Assembly: GCF_963675965.1 (NCBI RefSeq)
Contig: NZ_OY780935.1
Span: 310,001-374,000, forward strand
Reading direction: 5' to 3'
Origin: an uncultured Celeribacter sp.
GTDB lineage: Bacteria > Pseudomonadota > Alphaproteobacteria > Rhodobacterales > Rhodobacteraceae
Length of the DNA: 64,000 bases
In this document: piece by piece, positions 33,788 to 42,136 of the stretch
Numbering within the stretch: the stretch's first letter is position 1
Layout of the letters: every line of letters begins with the position of its first letter
Notes under the pieces: generated by a model
What the model saw: the letters and a program-made list of their open reading frames with translations, nothing else
The model's database searches: none
Told to the model about the DNA's origin: nothing
Position numbers and translations under genes: made by a program

Positions 33788-34824
33788 TATTTCATGGTTT
33801 CTTCGGCTTCGATGGCAGCCTGAGTGTCGGCCAGCTCCGGGTCGGAGACGAGGCCGTATTCAGCCAGCGGGCCGTCCGGGCCAGCCATGTCGTCGGACAC
33901 GAAGAACTCAGCGTATTCTTTCAGACCGGGGATCACGCCGATGTGGGCTTTCTTCACATAGAAGTACAGCGGACGGGACACCGGGTAGTCGCCGGAAGCG
34001 ATGGTTTCGGTGGTGGCTTCAACGCCGGAGATTGTGGCGGTTTTCAGCTTGTCGGTGTTGTTCTCGTAGAACGCCAGGCCGAACACACCGATCCCGTTCG
34101 GGGTCGAGGCGATGGAGGCCAGGGTTTCGGTGTAGTCACCATCGATGTCCACGGATTTGCCATCGGTGCGCACGCTCATGCAGGCGTCTTCAGCGGCGTC
34201 TTCGTCGCCACCGTTGGCGGCCATGAACAGCTCCATGGCACCGGTTTCTTCACAACCAGCCAGCAGAACTTTTTCTTCGAAGACTTCACGGGTACCGTGC
34301 TTGGTGCCCGGGATGAAGGCTGCGATGTCAGCGTCCGGCAGATCGGCGTTGAATTCGTTCCAGCTGTTGTAAGGGTTGGCAACGATTTCGCCGTCTTTGG
34401 CAACGTTGGCTGCCAGAGCGTTAAAGATGTCAGCCGGTTCGAATGCGGTGAAGGCCGGACCATCGAGCTGGGAGGCGAACACGATGCCGTCATAGCCGAT
34501 GCGCACTTCCATGATGTCGGTCACGCCGGCTTCGGCACAGGCTTTGATCTCTTTGTCTTTGATGGCGCGCGATGCGTTGGCCACGTCGATGGTGTTTTCG
34601 CCAACACCTTCGCAGAAACGCTTGAGACCAGCGGAGGAGCCGCCCGATTCAACAACGGGGGTCGGGAAGTCGAAGTTTTCACCAAAAGCTTCGGCGACGA
34701 TGGAAGCGTAGGGCAGAACGGTGGAAGAACCGGCAACCTGAACCTGGTCACGGGCGGCAGCGGCAGTCGCCGACACGGCGGCAATCGCGATCGCAGAGGC
34801 GGTCAGTTTCACAAAGGACATCAT
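33787..34824 (-). CDS. pstS: Periplasmic phosphate-binding protein
   Basis: 345 residues with a signal peptide (MMSFVKLTASAIAIAAVSATAAA) and phosphate-site motifs VAGSSTVLPYA, ESGGSSAGLKRFCEG and IPGTKHGTREVFEEKVL. This long-type PstS is usual in Rhodobacterales. It binds phosphate in the periplasm and hands it to PstC-PstA. AGGAG precedes the ATG. The Pho-box array lies 81-109 bp upstream of the start. Codon use is strongly biased, which suggests high expression. Confidence 0.95.
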   Translation of the reverse strand: MMSFVKLTASAIAIAAVSATAAAARDQVQVAGSSTVLPYASIVAEAFGENFDFPTPVVESGGSSAGLKRFCEGVGENTIDVANASRAIKDKEIKACAEAGVTDIMEVRIGYDGIVFASQLDGPAFTAFEPADIFNALAANVAKDGEIVANPYNSWNEFNADLPDADIAAFIPGTKHGTREVFEEKVLLAGCEETGAMELFMAANGGDEDAAEDACMSVRTDGKSVDIDGDYTETLASIASTPNGIGVFGLAFYENNTDKLKTATISGVEATTETIASGDYPVSRPLYFYVKKAHIGVIPGLKEYAEFFVSDDMAGPDGPLAEYGLVSDPELADTQAAIEAEETMK

Positions 34825-34904
34825 TTGCTCCTGAAGTTTGCGTTATGTCCGAGAGCATGATTGCTCCCTTGTCCGGCGGTTTAGGGGGACCACGCAATGC
34901 TTTT

Positions 34905-34933
34905 GTGAAAGTAATGTAACACTTTCATGACGG
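34905..34933 (-). promoter_or_regulatory. Pho box array (PhoB binding site)
   Basis: On the minus strand three 7-bp repeats are each spaced by 4 bp: CCGTCAT, GTGTTAC and CTTTCAC. The consensus half site is CTGTCAT; the matches are 6, 4 and 5 of 7. The 11-bp periodicity is the hallmark of PhoB operators. It faces pstS. Confidence 0.75.
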
Positions 34934-35027
34934 ATGGGATGATTTTCCTAGACATCTTCGGAATTAGACCAGAAATTCCCCCGTACAAAACGCAAATCAA
35001 CCCTGCGTTGCACCCCGATCCGCCATG

Positions 35028-35053
35028 AAAAAAGGCGAGACCGCCGTCTCGCC
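35028..35053 (-). terminator. Terminator of phoR
   Basis: GGCGAGAC and GTCTCGCC form a perfect 8-bp stem with a 4-nt loop, followed on the minus strand by TTTTTTC. It lies 38 nt after the phoR stop, so phoR is separated from the pst operon. Confidence 0.88.
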
Positions 35054-35090
35054 GTAAAGGTTTTTGTTACATTCACCGCGCACAGGCAGC

Positions 35091-36158
35091 CTATTCATAG
35101 GGCAGGATGACGGAAAAACAGCTGCCTTGGCCGGGGTGACTTTCGATCCGCAGCCGTCCCCGGTGCCGGTTGAGAATGTGTTTTACAATCGCAAGCCCCA
35201 GACCGGTTCCGCCCATTTCCCGCGAGCGGTGCGAATCCACACGGTAGAAACGTTCGGTCAGGCGCGGAATATGCTGCGTGGCAATGCCGTCGCCCTGATC
35301 GGAGACATCCACACGGATGGCCGAGCTGCGCATGGTCGGTTCATCGGTGTGCGAGGTCAGGCAGACATGCACCTCTTTGCCGCTGCCGCCGTATTTTATC
35401 GCATTCTCGATCAGGTTGGTGAAAACCTGTGTCAACTGGTCGAAATCGCCCGGAACCTCTTCGCTGCCCTCGGCACCTTCGACGATCAGCTCCACGTTCT
35501 GCGCTTTTGCCACCGGCTGCAGACTCAGCGTCACGGACCGTATCAGGGCGGGCACATCGACCCGGTCGGTCGGGCGCACGCGACGTTCCGCCTCTACCCG
35601 GCTGAGCGACAGCAGATCCCCGACAATGCGGTTCATGCGCTTAGCTTCACGATCCATGATCTCCAGAAACCGCTGCCGCGCCTTGGTGTCTTCGGAGGCT
35701 GGCCCCTGCAATGTCTCGATAAAGCCCAGCACCGCGGTCAAAGGCGTGCGCAGCTCGTGGCTGACATTGGCCACAAAGTCCCGGCGCATCTGCCCGGCCT
35801 CTTGCACCTCGGTCTTGTCCTCAAATGTCACAGTGACGCAAGAGAAACCGTCGCTGATCACAGGGCGGATAAAGACATCATAAACCAGATCACGCTGGCT
35901 TTCCGTCACACGGTAGACCGCCTCGGCGGGGGCCGAGAGACGCAGCACGTTTTCGATCGCATCCAGCAACATCGGTTGGCGCAACACCGTGATATAGTGC
36001 CGCCCCAGAATTGCGTCACTGAACAGTCTGATCGCACCTTCATTGGCTGCAAGAATGCGCTCATCCGTACCGATGGCGATCACCGGCAAAGGCATGGCCT
36101 TGACCATTTCCGCCATCAGTTCGGCACCGAAAGCGGCCTCTTTCGATATGCTGCGCAT
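35091..36158 (-). CDS. phoR: Phosphate regulon sensor histidine kinase, soluble form
   Basis: 355 residues. A PAS-like region spans about 20-115, then the dimerisation domain with phosphoacceptor His134 (FVANVSHELRTPLTAVLGFIE), and the ATPase domain with an N box (LIENAIKYGG) and G boxes (DQGDGIA, GGTGLGLAIVKHIL). Unlike E. coli PhoR it has no membrane segment, so signalling must depend on contacts with PstB/PhoU or another membrane protein. It phosphorylates PhoB. It has its own terminator and is transcribed ahead of pstS. Confidence 0.93.
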   Translation of the reverse strand: MRSISKEAAFGAELMAEMVKAMPLPVIAIGTDERILAANEGAIRLFSDAILGRHYITVLRQPMLLDAIENVLRLSAPAEAVYRVTESQRDLVYDVFIRPVISDGFSCVTVTFEDKTEVQEAGQMRRDFVANVSHELRTPLTAVLGFIETLQGPASEDTKARQRFLEIMDREAKRMNRIVGDLLSLSRVEAERRVRPTDRVDVPALIRSVTLSLQPVAKAQNVELIVEGAEGSEEVPGDFDQLTQVFTNLIENAIKYGGSGKEVHVCLTSHTDEPTMRSSAIRVDVSDQGDGIATQHIPRLTERFYRVDSHRSREMGGTGLGLAIVKHILNRHRGRLRIESHPGQGSCFSVILPYE

Positions 36159-36397
36159 CGGTGCGTCCCCTTTTCCAGTCGCGTCGGCTTATCGCCAGCA
36201 TGTAACGGTTATATGAAAGAAAAGACACGACATTTGCCATGCCCTTGTTTTCATCATGCGCAAATGAGCTCACGCAAAAGGCGTCCTTCTGACGTGATTT
36301 TACTTGATTTTTGAGCGCTTTAGTCATTGGTTGCAGTCAAGAAAGCGCAAAATTTGCTGTGGGTGCAAAGCGCAAAACGGATGTGGGAGCAGATTTC

Positions 36398-36787
36398 ATG
36401 GGCAATGTGTGCCATGCGATATTTAATCATTTTCAGACATTGAAAGGGGATCGGACCCTGCAATCGGCAGACCGGATTCTGGCCGTCGGCATGCCAAAAT
36501 CCTATGACTATCTGCGACACCACATGCCTCAGGACAGCGAAGTGTCCTGTGTCGGCTTTGGCGCCCTGTCCCCCGAGTTTCTGAAAGACCTGCAAGTCGA
36601 CTGCATCCTCTGCCCGCTATTCACCCACGACTTTGATTGCATCGAATTGACCGAGCGTCTGCACCGCCACGGGTTCGAAGGCGGCGTGCGCGCCGTTACG
36701 GCCTACGTGCCACGCGCCGACATCGTGCGCAAAGACGTGGTGCGCACCTATCCCGGTGTCAATTTCGACATTCTGCAGCTGCCATAA
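36398..36787 (+). CDS. Conserved hypothetical protein, 129 aa
   Basis: I do not recognise the family. From the ATG at 36398 (GGAG 8 nt upstream) the protein is soluble and mixed alpha/beta: about residues 22-90 alternate strands and helices (DRILAVGMPKSYDYL, CILCPLFTHDFDCIELTERLHRHGF), ending in FDILQLP. A TTG-started extension to 36311 exists but lacks a ribosome binding site. The composition fits a response-receiver-like or Rossmann-like domain without catalytic motifs. A 9-nt tandem repeat (CTGCCATAA) begins at the stop codon. It is monocistronic and divergent from phoR. Confidence 0.7.
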   Translation: MGNVCHAIFNHFQTLKGDRTLQSADRILAVGMPKSYDYLRHHMPQDSEVSCVGFGALSPEFLKDLQVDCILCPLFTHDFDCIELTERLHRHGFEGGVRAVTAYVPRADIVRKDVVRTYPGVNFDILQLP

Positions 36788-36804
36788 CTGCCATAACTGC
36801 CTGC
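36780..36804 (+). repeat. Short tandem repeat at a stop codon
   Basis: CTGCCATAA occurs twice in tandem, followed by a partial third copy CTGCC. The first copy contains the TAA stop of the preceding gene. It looks like a small slippage duplication. Confidence 0.7.
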
Positions 36805-36896
36805 ACCACGCCGCGCAGGTGGCCTTCCCTGTCAAGCCGTCCAGCCCAAATGACGTTGGGCCTCTCCATGCGTCAGGAGGCATGGAGCGGTGCGCC

Positions 36897-37427
36897 TTAG
36901 TTAATCGCCTCCAGCCCGTCGCGGAATCTGCGGCTGTTGGCTTGATAATGCAGCGCTGAGCGTTTCAACCCTTCGATCTGCGCTTCGCTCAGGGACCGCA
37001 CGACTTTGCCCGGCGCGCCCATGACCAGAGAATTGTCCGGGATATCCTTGCCTTCCGTGATCAGCGCGCAGGCGCCGATCAGACAATTGCGGCCGATCTT
37101 TGCCCCGTTCAGAACGGTCGCACCCATCCCGATCAATGAATTCTCTCCAATCTGACAGCCATGCAGCATGGCCTTGTGACCGATGGTGCAGCCCGCGCCA
37201 ATGACAAGCGGAAAACCCGGATCGGTGTGCAACACGCAGTTTTCCTGCACATTGCTGCCCTCGCCCACATCAATCAGATCGTTGTCGCCGCGCAGTGTCG
37301 CACCGAACCAGATATTGGCCCCCTGCCCCAGACGTACCCTGCCAATCACATTCGCATCTGGAGCCACCCAGAAATCTCCATCCTCGGGCATTTCCGGGGA
37401 CAGATCCCCCAAACGATACACTGTCAT
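36897..37427 (-). CDS. Gamma carbonic anhydrase family protein
   Basis: 176 residues built of hexapeptide repeats that form a left-handed beta-helix (ANVIGRVRLGQGANIWFGATLRGD, then VIGAGCTIGHKAMLHGCQIGENSLIGMG). The histidines in GAGCTIGHKAMLHG and upstream correspond to zinc ligands of the gamma class. Such YrdA/PaaY-type proteins may be carbonic anhydrases or thioesterase-like helpers. It overlaps the guanylate kinase gene by 4 nt. A symmetrical hairpin (CTCCATGC/GCATGGAG) lies just downstream. Confidence 0.9.
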   Translation of the reverse strand: MTVYRLGDLSPEMPEDGDFWVAPDANVIGRVRLGQGANIWFGATLRGDNDLIDVGEGSNVQENCVLHTDPGFPLVIGAGCTIGHKAMLHGCQIGENSLIGMGATVLNGAKIGRNCLIGACALITEGKDIPDNSLVMGAPGKVVRSLSEAQIEGLKRSALHYQANSRRFRDGLEAIN

Positions 37428-38071
37428 CTTTCTCCCTCCTCAAACTCCGATTGCAATCTGCGCACGACATGCATCAGGCCCGGTTGCTGCGCGCGTCGCA
37501 GGCGTTCTGCCGACACGATGGTCTTCAGCCGCTCAAAGGTCTGATCGAGATCGTCGTTGACCAGAACATAATCGTAGCCATCCCAATGGCTGATTTCATC
37601 CCAGCTTTTTTCCATTCGCTTTTCAATCACTTCCGCGCTGTCCTGCCCGCGGCCCTCAAGCCTGCGGCGCAGTTCCGTGATTGACGGCGGCAGAACGAAA
37701 ACCGACAACACATGGTCGCGCAGCACAGAGTTTGCGATCTGCTGCGCGCCTTGCCAATCGACATCGAACAGGACATCACGCCCCGTCTCGATCGCCTCAC
37801 GCACAGGTTTGGCGGGCGAGCCATAGAAATTGCCGAACACATGCGCATGTTCCAGCATTTCACCCTCTGCCACCATATGTTTGAATTGCGTTTCTTCGAC
37901 GAAATGATAATGCACCCCATCCTCTTCGCCGGGACGCGGCGCACGGGTGGTGGCCGAGACGGAAAAGCTAAGGGTCGTATCCCAGGCCATCAGCTTGCGC
38001 GCCAAGGTGGATTTCCCGGCCCCCGAGGGCGATGACAGGATGATGAGAAGACCACGACGCTCGTCTATCAT
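37424..38071 (-). CDS. gmk: Guanylate kinase
   Basis: 215 residues from the ATG at 38071 (AAGGAAAG upstream). The P-loop SSPSGAGKSTLARKL, the GMP-binding block SVSATTRAPRPGEEDGVHYHFV and the DVDWQGAQQI segment are all diagnostic. It phosphorylates GMP to GDP in the cytoplasm and is essential. The 17-residue upstream extension in the open frame is not conserved-looking. It is translationally coupled to the carbonic anhydrase gene. Confidence 0.95.
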   Translation of the reverse strand: MIDERRGLLIILSSPSGAGKSTLARKLMAWDTTLSFSVSATTRAPRPGEEDGVHYHFVEETQFKHMVAEGEMLEHAHVFGNFYGSPAKPVREAIETGRDVLFDVDWQGAQQIANSVLRDHVLSVFVLPPSITELRRRLEGRGQDSAEVIEKRMEKSWDEISHWDGYDYVLVNDDLDQTFERLKTIVSAERLRRAQQPGLMHVVRRLQSEFEEGER

Positions 38072-38211
38072 GTTGCTTTCCTTGAACTGGAACACTGTGC
38101 TGGCGTTTCCTATAGCGGGCACAAATACGCTTGGCTACTGCTGGCTCGGATTTGGCATTCTCCTAACGCAGCTCACATCCTCTATAGAGAAAATTAATAT
38201 TTTCAGCTTTC

Positions 38212-38231
38212 GACAACTCGGTTAGGTTGTC
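38212..38231. promoter_or_regulatory. Inverted repeat GACAAC-N8-GTTGTC
   Basis: Perfect 6-bp arms lie in the divergent promoter region between gmk and the PAS_5 gene. The site could serve as an operator, but no matching regulator is known to me. Confidence 0.3.
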
Positions 38232-38305
38232 ACGAAATGCGGCAAAATTGTGTCACGCAAACATATCACACAACCGGGACCAAGCCTGAGTGAGACAGGG
38301 GCCGG

Positions 38306-39007
38306 ATGGTTTCGACTGAATTTGGGACGACAGGGATCATGATGGGACGCGAAGATTGTCATGGGAAGAAAATTGTCTCCTTCCTTTCGCATCAGACCTA
38401 TAGCGATTTTCCCATGTTGCGGCTTGTTGAAACCTATTGGGACGGATTGCGCCGGGGGCGGCCTGTGCCCGCACGGGCAGAGATCGACCCGCGCGGCATC
38501 CGCGATGCGCTTGATCACACTTTCGTTCTGGAGCGTGTGGCCAGCGGCGCAGCACGGTTTCGGCTGGCCGGCCATCATTTGAACGGTCTGGCCGAGCGGG
38601 ACGTCAGGGGCGCGATGCTGTCGTCCCTGTTCAGCGCGCCAAGCGCGAAACGATTGTCGCAAACCGTGGCCCATGTCTGTGAACAGCCACTGGTGGCAAT
38701 CCTGTCGCTGACTTGCAAAGCGACGCAACGCCGTGCCGCGCTGCTGCTTTGTCCCTTAAAATCCGATCTAGGGGACGTGACGCGCATTCTTGGATGCCTG
38801 CAGGCGAATGGGACCGCAACACCCGACACCCCGGTTCGCTTCGAGATCAGCCATATTTCGACACGCAGCCTGACCGATGCGGATACGACCGATCAAATCA
38901 CCACGCAGGTCACGGACCTCACCACCGATGCCGCCGCACGCAATCGCCCCGCCGCCAGACCTCCGCAATTGCGGGTCGTGACGGATACGACGCCGCCTGA
39001 GGACTGA
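38306..39007 (+). CDS. PAS domain protein of the PAS_5 type
   Basis: 233 residues. The N-terminal half (about 28-160) matches the PAS_5 fold common in alphaproteobacteria: LVETYWDGLRRGRPVPARAEIDPRGIRDAL then HTFVLERVASGAARFRLAGHHL. The C-terminal 70 residues are low complexity, Thr/Asp/Pro-rich and probably disordered. No output domain or enzyme is attached. Function is unknown; relatives are thought to be sensory. The first ATG (AGGGGCC upstream) is used; ATG 38342 with AGGG at better distance is an alternative. A bidirectional terminator follows. Confidence 0.8.
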   Translation: MVSTEFGTTGIMMGREDCHGKKIVSFLSHQTYSDFPMLRLVETYWDGLRRGRPVPARAEIDPRGIRDALDHTFVLERVASGAARFRLAGHHLNGLAERDVRGAMLSSLFSAPSAKRLSQTVAHVCEQPLVAILSLTCKATQRRAALLLCPLKSDLGDVTRILGCLQANGTATPDTPVRFEISHISTRSLTDADTTDQITTQVTDLTTDAAARNRPAARPPQLRVVTDTTPPED

Positions 39008-39053
39008 GCAGTCTAAAACGCCATTGCGGTAAAAACCCTGTTCCCCAAATACG

Positions 39054-39085
39054 AAGAGCCGGACACATATGCCCGGCTCTTTTCG
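39054..39085. terminator. Bidirectional terminator between PAS_5 and DAHP synthase genes
   Basis: AAGAGCCGG and CCGGCTCTT form a perfect 9-bp stem, with TTTT on the plus side and a weaker T content on the minus side. It serves the two convergent genes. Confidence 0.8.
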
Positions 39086-39129
39086 ATTTTCCAGGCGCGG
39101 TCTCTGGCGGACCGACGCCTCGGGAAGGC

Positions 39130-40500
39130 TCAGGCGGACGCCGCCAGCGGATCCTGCGCACGACCCTTTTGCAGCTCTTCGGCCACAAGGAAGGCAAGTT
39201 CCAGAGACTGCGAGGCGTTCAGACGGGGATCGCAGGCGGTGTGATAGCGGTCCGACAGATCTTCGTCCGACAGGGCCCGCAGACCGCCGGTGCATTCGGT
39301 CACATCGGCACCGGTCATTTCGAAATGCACGCCGCCGGGGATGGTGCCCTGATCACGGTGCACGGCAAAGAATTCCTGCACTTCCGACAGGATCGATTCA
39401 AACGGGCGGGTCTTATAGCCGGTCGAAGATTTGATGACATTGCCGTGCATCGGGTCGCAGGACCAGACCACATTGGCGCCTTCGGATTTCACCGTCTCGA
39501 CCAAGCGCGGCAGATGATCGGCCACTTTTCCGGCACCGAAACGGGCGATCAGGGTCAGACGGCCCGCCTCGTTTTCCGGGTTCAGTTTTTCCATCAGAAC
39601 TTTAAGGTCTTCGGCAGTGGTCGTCGGACCACATTTCAGACCGATCGGGTTCTGAACGCCACGGCAGAATTCGACGTGGGCGCCGTCCGGCTGACGTGTG
39701 CGGTCGCCGATCCAGATCATGTGACCGGAGCCGGCAATGTTTGCGCCGCTGGTGCTGTCGACACGGCAGAGTGCCTCTTCATATTCCAGCAAAAGCGCTT
39801 CATGCGAGGTGTAGAAATCCACGGTGTGCAGATCGTGGTTGTTCTCAGAGGTCATCCCCGCCGCTTTCATGAAGTCCAACGCATCCTGAATGCGGTTCGC
39901 CATGTCGCGGTACTTTTCGGCCTCGTCGGATTCGGTGAACCCGAGGGTCCAGGAATGCACCCGGTGAATGTCCGCGAAACCACCTTTGGAAAAGGCGCGC
40001 AGCAGGTTCAGGGACGCTGCGGCCTGCGTGTAGGCCTGCAGCATCCGGCTCGGATCCGGAATGCGGGCTTCGGGCGTGAAATCAAAGCCATTGATGATGT
40101 CCCCGCGGTAGCTCGGCAGTTCCACACCGCTCACAGTTTCCGTGGGCGCGGAGCGCGGCTTGGCGAACTGGCCGGCCATACGACCGACTTTCACCACGGG
40201 CACTTTCGCGCCGAACGTCAGCACCATGGCCATCTGCAGCATGACCTTGAAGGTGTCTCGGATCTGGTCCGCGCCGAATTCGGCAAAGCTCTCGGCACAA
40301 TCACCGCCCTGCAACAGGAAGGCTTCTCCGCGCGAGGCCTTGGCCAGATCGCGTTTCAGCTTGCGCGCTTCGCCGGCAAAGACGAGCGGCGGATATTTGG
40401 CAAGCTGAGCCTCAACAGCGTTCAGCGCGGCCGCGTCCGTATAGTCGGGCATCTGCACACGCGGTTTGTTGCGCCATGCGGTTTTCACCCAATCCGTCAT
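39130..40500 (-). CDS. 3-deoxy-7-phosphoheptulonate synthase, class II
   Basis: 456 residues from the ATG at 40500 (GGAG 8 nt upstream). Plant-type class II DAHP synthase motifs are clear: FLLQGGDCAESFAEF, VGRMAGQFAKPRS, GSGHMIWIGDRTRQ and VWSCDPMHGN. It condenses phosphoenolpyruvate with erythrose 4-phosphate, the first step of the shikimate pathway, in the cytoplasm. The longer open frame (to 40641) adds non-homologous residues. It is monocistronic. Confidence 0.95.
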   Translation of the reverse strand: MTDWVKTAWRNKPRVQMPDYTDAAALNAVEAQLAKYPPLVFAGEARKLKRDLAKASRGEAFLLQGGDCAESFAEFGADQIRDTFKVMLQMAMVLTFGAKVPVVKVGRMAGQFAKPRSAPTETVSGVELPSYRGDIINGFDFTPEARIPDPSRMLQAYTQAAASLNLLRAFSKGGFADIHRVHSWTLGFTESDEAEKYRDMANRIQDALDFMKAAGMTSENNHDLHTVDFYTSHEALLLEYEEALCRVDSTSGANIAGSGHMIWIGDRTRQPDGAHVEFCRGVQNPIGLKCGPTTTAEDLKVLMEKLNPENEAGRLTLIARFGAGKVADHLPRLVETVKSEGANVVWSCDPMHGNVIKSSTGYKTRPFESILSEVQEFFAVHRDQGTIPGGVHFEMTGADVTECTGGLRALSDEDLSDRYHTACDPRLNASQSLELAFLVAEELQKGRAQDPLAASA

Positions 40501-40694
40501 CGTCTTTTCTCCGAAGTCAGAAATATCAAACAATCCGCCACGCAACCGAATGTTAGCGCCACGGGGTCTGGGTCTTATAGTGTCAGGACTGCTCTGAGAA
40601 AACCCAAAATAGATGGGAAATGTCGCAGAAATCCCGTGCATGCGCCTCTTTTTTGCACGTCATCCAGACTTCACGGGGGAAAGGCGCACTGCGC

Positions 40695-41828
40695 TTACCC
40701 CTCCGGCGTGATCCGATAAGCTGCGCCGTTCAGCACCGACAGAAACCAGATACTGCCGTCTGGCGCCTCCTGAATATCGCGCACGCGCCCGGTTTCAGGC
40801 CAGCGCCATGCCGTTTCCTGCCAGGTCTGCGGGTCCATGGCCGCGATATAATCGAACTTCAGCGAGCCGATCAGATGCAGTCCAGAAAACTCGGGAAACA
40901 GACTGCCCTGATAAATCGCATATCCAGAAGGCGCGATGGAGGGGGTCCACTGATGGGCGGGCGGCTCGGTGCCCGGCAGAGTGTCCGGCGCAAAGCGGCC
41001 CCCGCCGTAGTTTTCACCATAGCTGGTCAGCGGCCAGCCATAGTTCGCCGCCCGAACAACCTGGTTGATCTCATCGCCGCCCTGCGGCCCGTGTTCATTG
41101 ACCCAGACCCGGCCCGCGCCGTCCAATGCTGCGCCTTGCGGGTTGCGATGACCATAGGACCAGATTTGCGGCAAAGCCCCCGGTTGTCCGACAAAGGGAT
41201 TATCCTGCGGCACGCCGCCATCCCGGTTCAGTCGCAGAACAGACCCGTTGGCACGCGACAGGTCCTGCGCGGCTGGACGATCGCCCCGTTCCCCAACCGT
41301 CAGCAATATCGTTCCATCGCGGGCTTCCATGATCCTAGACCCGAAATGCTGACCCCGGCCAGACGCTTCGCCCATGACGAAAAGATCGCGAAAGCCCACC
41401 AGCCGATCCTCTTCCAACCGACCAACGCCTAGAGCCGTGCCGGCTCCCCCCGGCATTGGTTTGGCGTAGCTGAGAAAGATTTCTCGGCTCTCTGCGAAAT
41501 CGCGCGGCACCATGACATCCAGCAGGCCGCCCTGCCCGTTCACCCAGACCTCTGGCGTGCCGGAAATCTCGGTCATCTGCCCGTCGCGCAGGCGCAAGAG
41601 CCGCCCACCAACCTCGGTGATCAGTGCCTCTCCGTCGGGCAAAAACGCCAGCGCCCAGGGGTCTGACAGATCCGTGACCATCGGTGCCACATCCACGGCG
41701 ACCGATCCCGCCTGCCGCGGTTCTGCTGACGCCCTTACCGGCGCCAGGGCAATGAACGCGCCCCCCAAAGCCCCAAGAACGCGTTTCACGGACACGGGCT
41801 GCACGGTGGCGACGGGGCGATCAGACAT
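40695..41828 (-). CDS. PQQ-dependent sugar dehydrogenase (soluble, YliI/Asd type)
   Basis: 377 residues. A signal-like start (residues 1-36, hydrophobic VKRVLGALGGAFIALAPV ending in ASA) is followed by a six-bladed beta-propeller with DLSDPWALAFLPDGEALITE, GERGDRPAAQDLSRANGSVLRLNRDG and WSYGHRNPQGAALDG. These match the soluble aldose sugar dehydrogenases that use PQQ. It probably oxidises sugars in the periplasm. No PQQ synthesis genes are in the window, so the cofactor must come from elsewhere or from the medium. Confidence 0.9.
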   Translation of the reverse strand: MSDRPVATVQPVSVKRVLGALGGAFIALAPVRASAEPRQAGSVAVDVAPMVTDLSDPWALAFLPDGEALITEVGGRLLRLRDGQMTEISGTPEVWVNGQGGLLDVMVPRDFAESREIFLSYAKPMPGGAGTALGVGRLEEDRLVGFRDLFVMGEASGRGQHFGSRIMEARDGTILLTVGERGDRPAAQDLSRANGSVLRLNRDGGVPQDNPFVGQPGALPQIWSYGHRNPQGAALDGAGRVWVNEHGPQGGDEINQVVRAANYGWPLTSYGENYGGGRFAPDTLPGTEPPAHQWTPSIAPSGYAIYQGSLFPEFSGLHLIGSLKFDYIAAMDPQTWQETAWRWPETGRVRDIQEAPDGSIWFLSVLNGAAYRITPEG

Positions 41829-42136
41829 GACAGGCCTTTCAACAGATGACTGAGATGTTCACGATGGCAGACGTCCAGGTGGCTACCGCCGCGAGGGTCA
41901 CTAGATCAGCTAGAACGTTCATCAGCTCTGGCAATCCGATGGGGGTTCGAGAGCGGGATTTTCAGTCCGTCGCGGTGCCAAAGCCGGAAAATCTCCAGAA
42001 ACGTGTCGGATTTCAATGATATTTTTTAAGCAATTGCACTGAATGCGGGCATAAAACGTGAGGTCGTTCTTTCCAACCGGTCAAAGCCGCTCTAGTCTTC
42101 GGCGCAGGACAAGATCCAAACAGGGAGAACTCTCGT
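41829..42136. other. 308-nt divergent region before the liv operon
   Basis: No gene is supported. It is AT-richer at 42015-42050 (A/T run before GCAATTGC, a perfect 8-bp palindrome) and must hold the promoters of the PQQ enzyme and the amino-acid transporter operon. Confidence 0.5.

Noticed and set aside
39169..40719. 516-codon plus-strand open frame
   Set aside because: Antisense shadow of the DAHP synthase gene, which has full family motifs; the shadow has no domain pattern or ribosome binding site.
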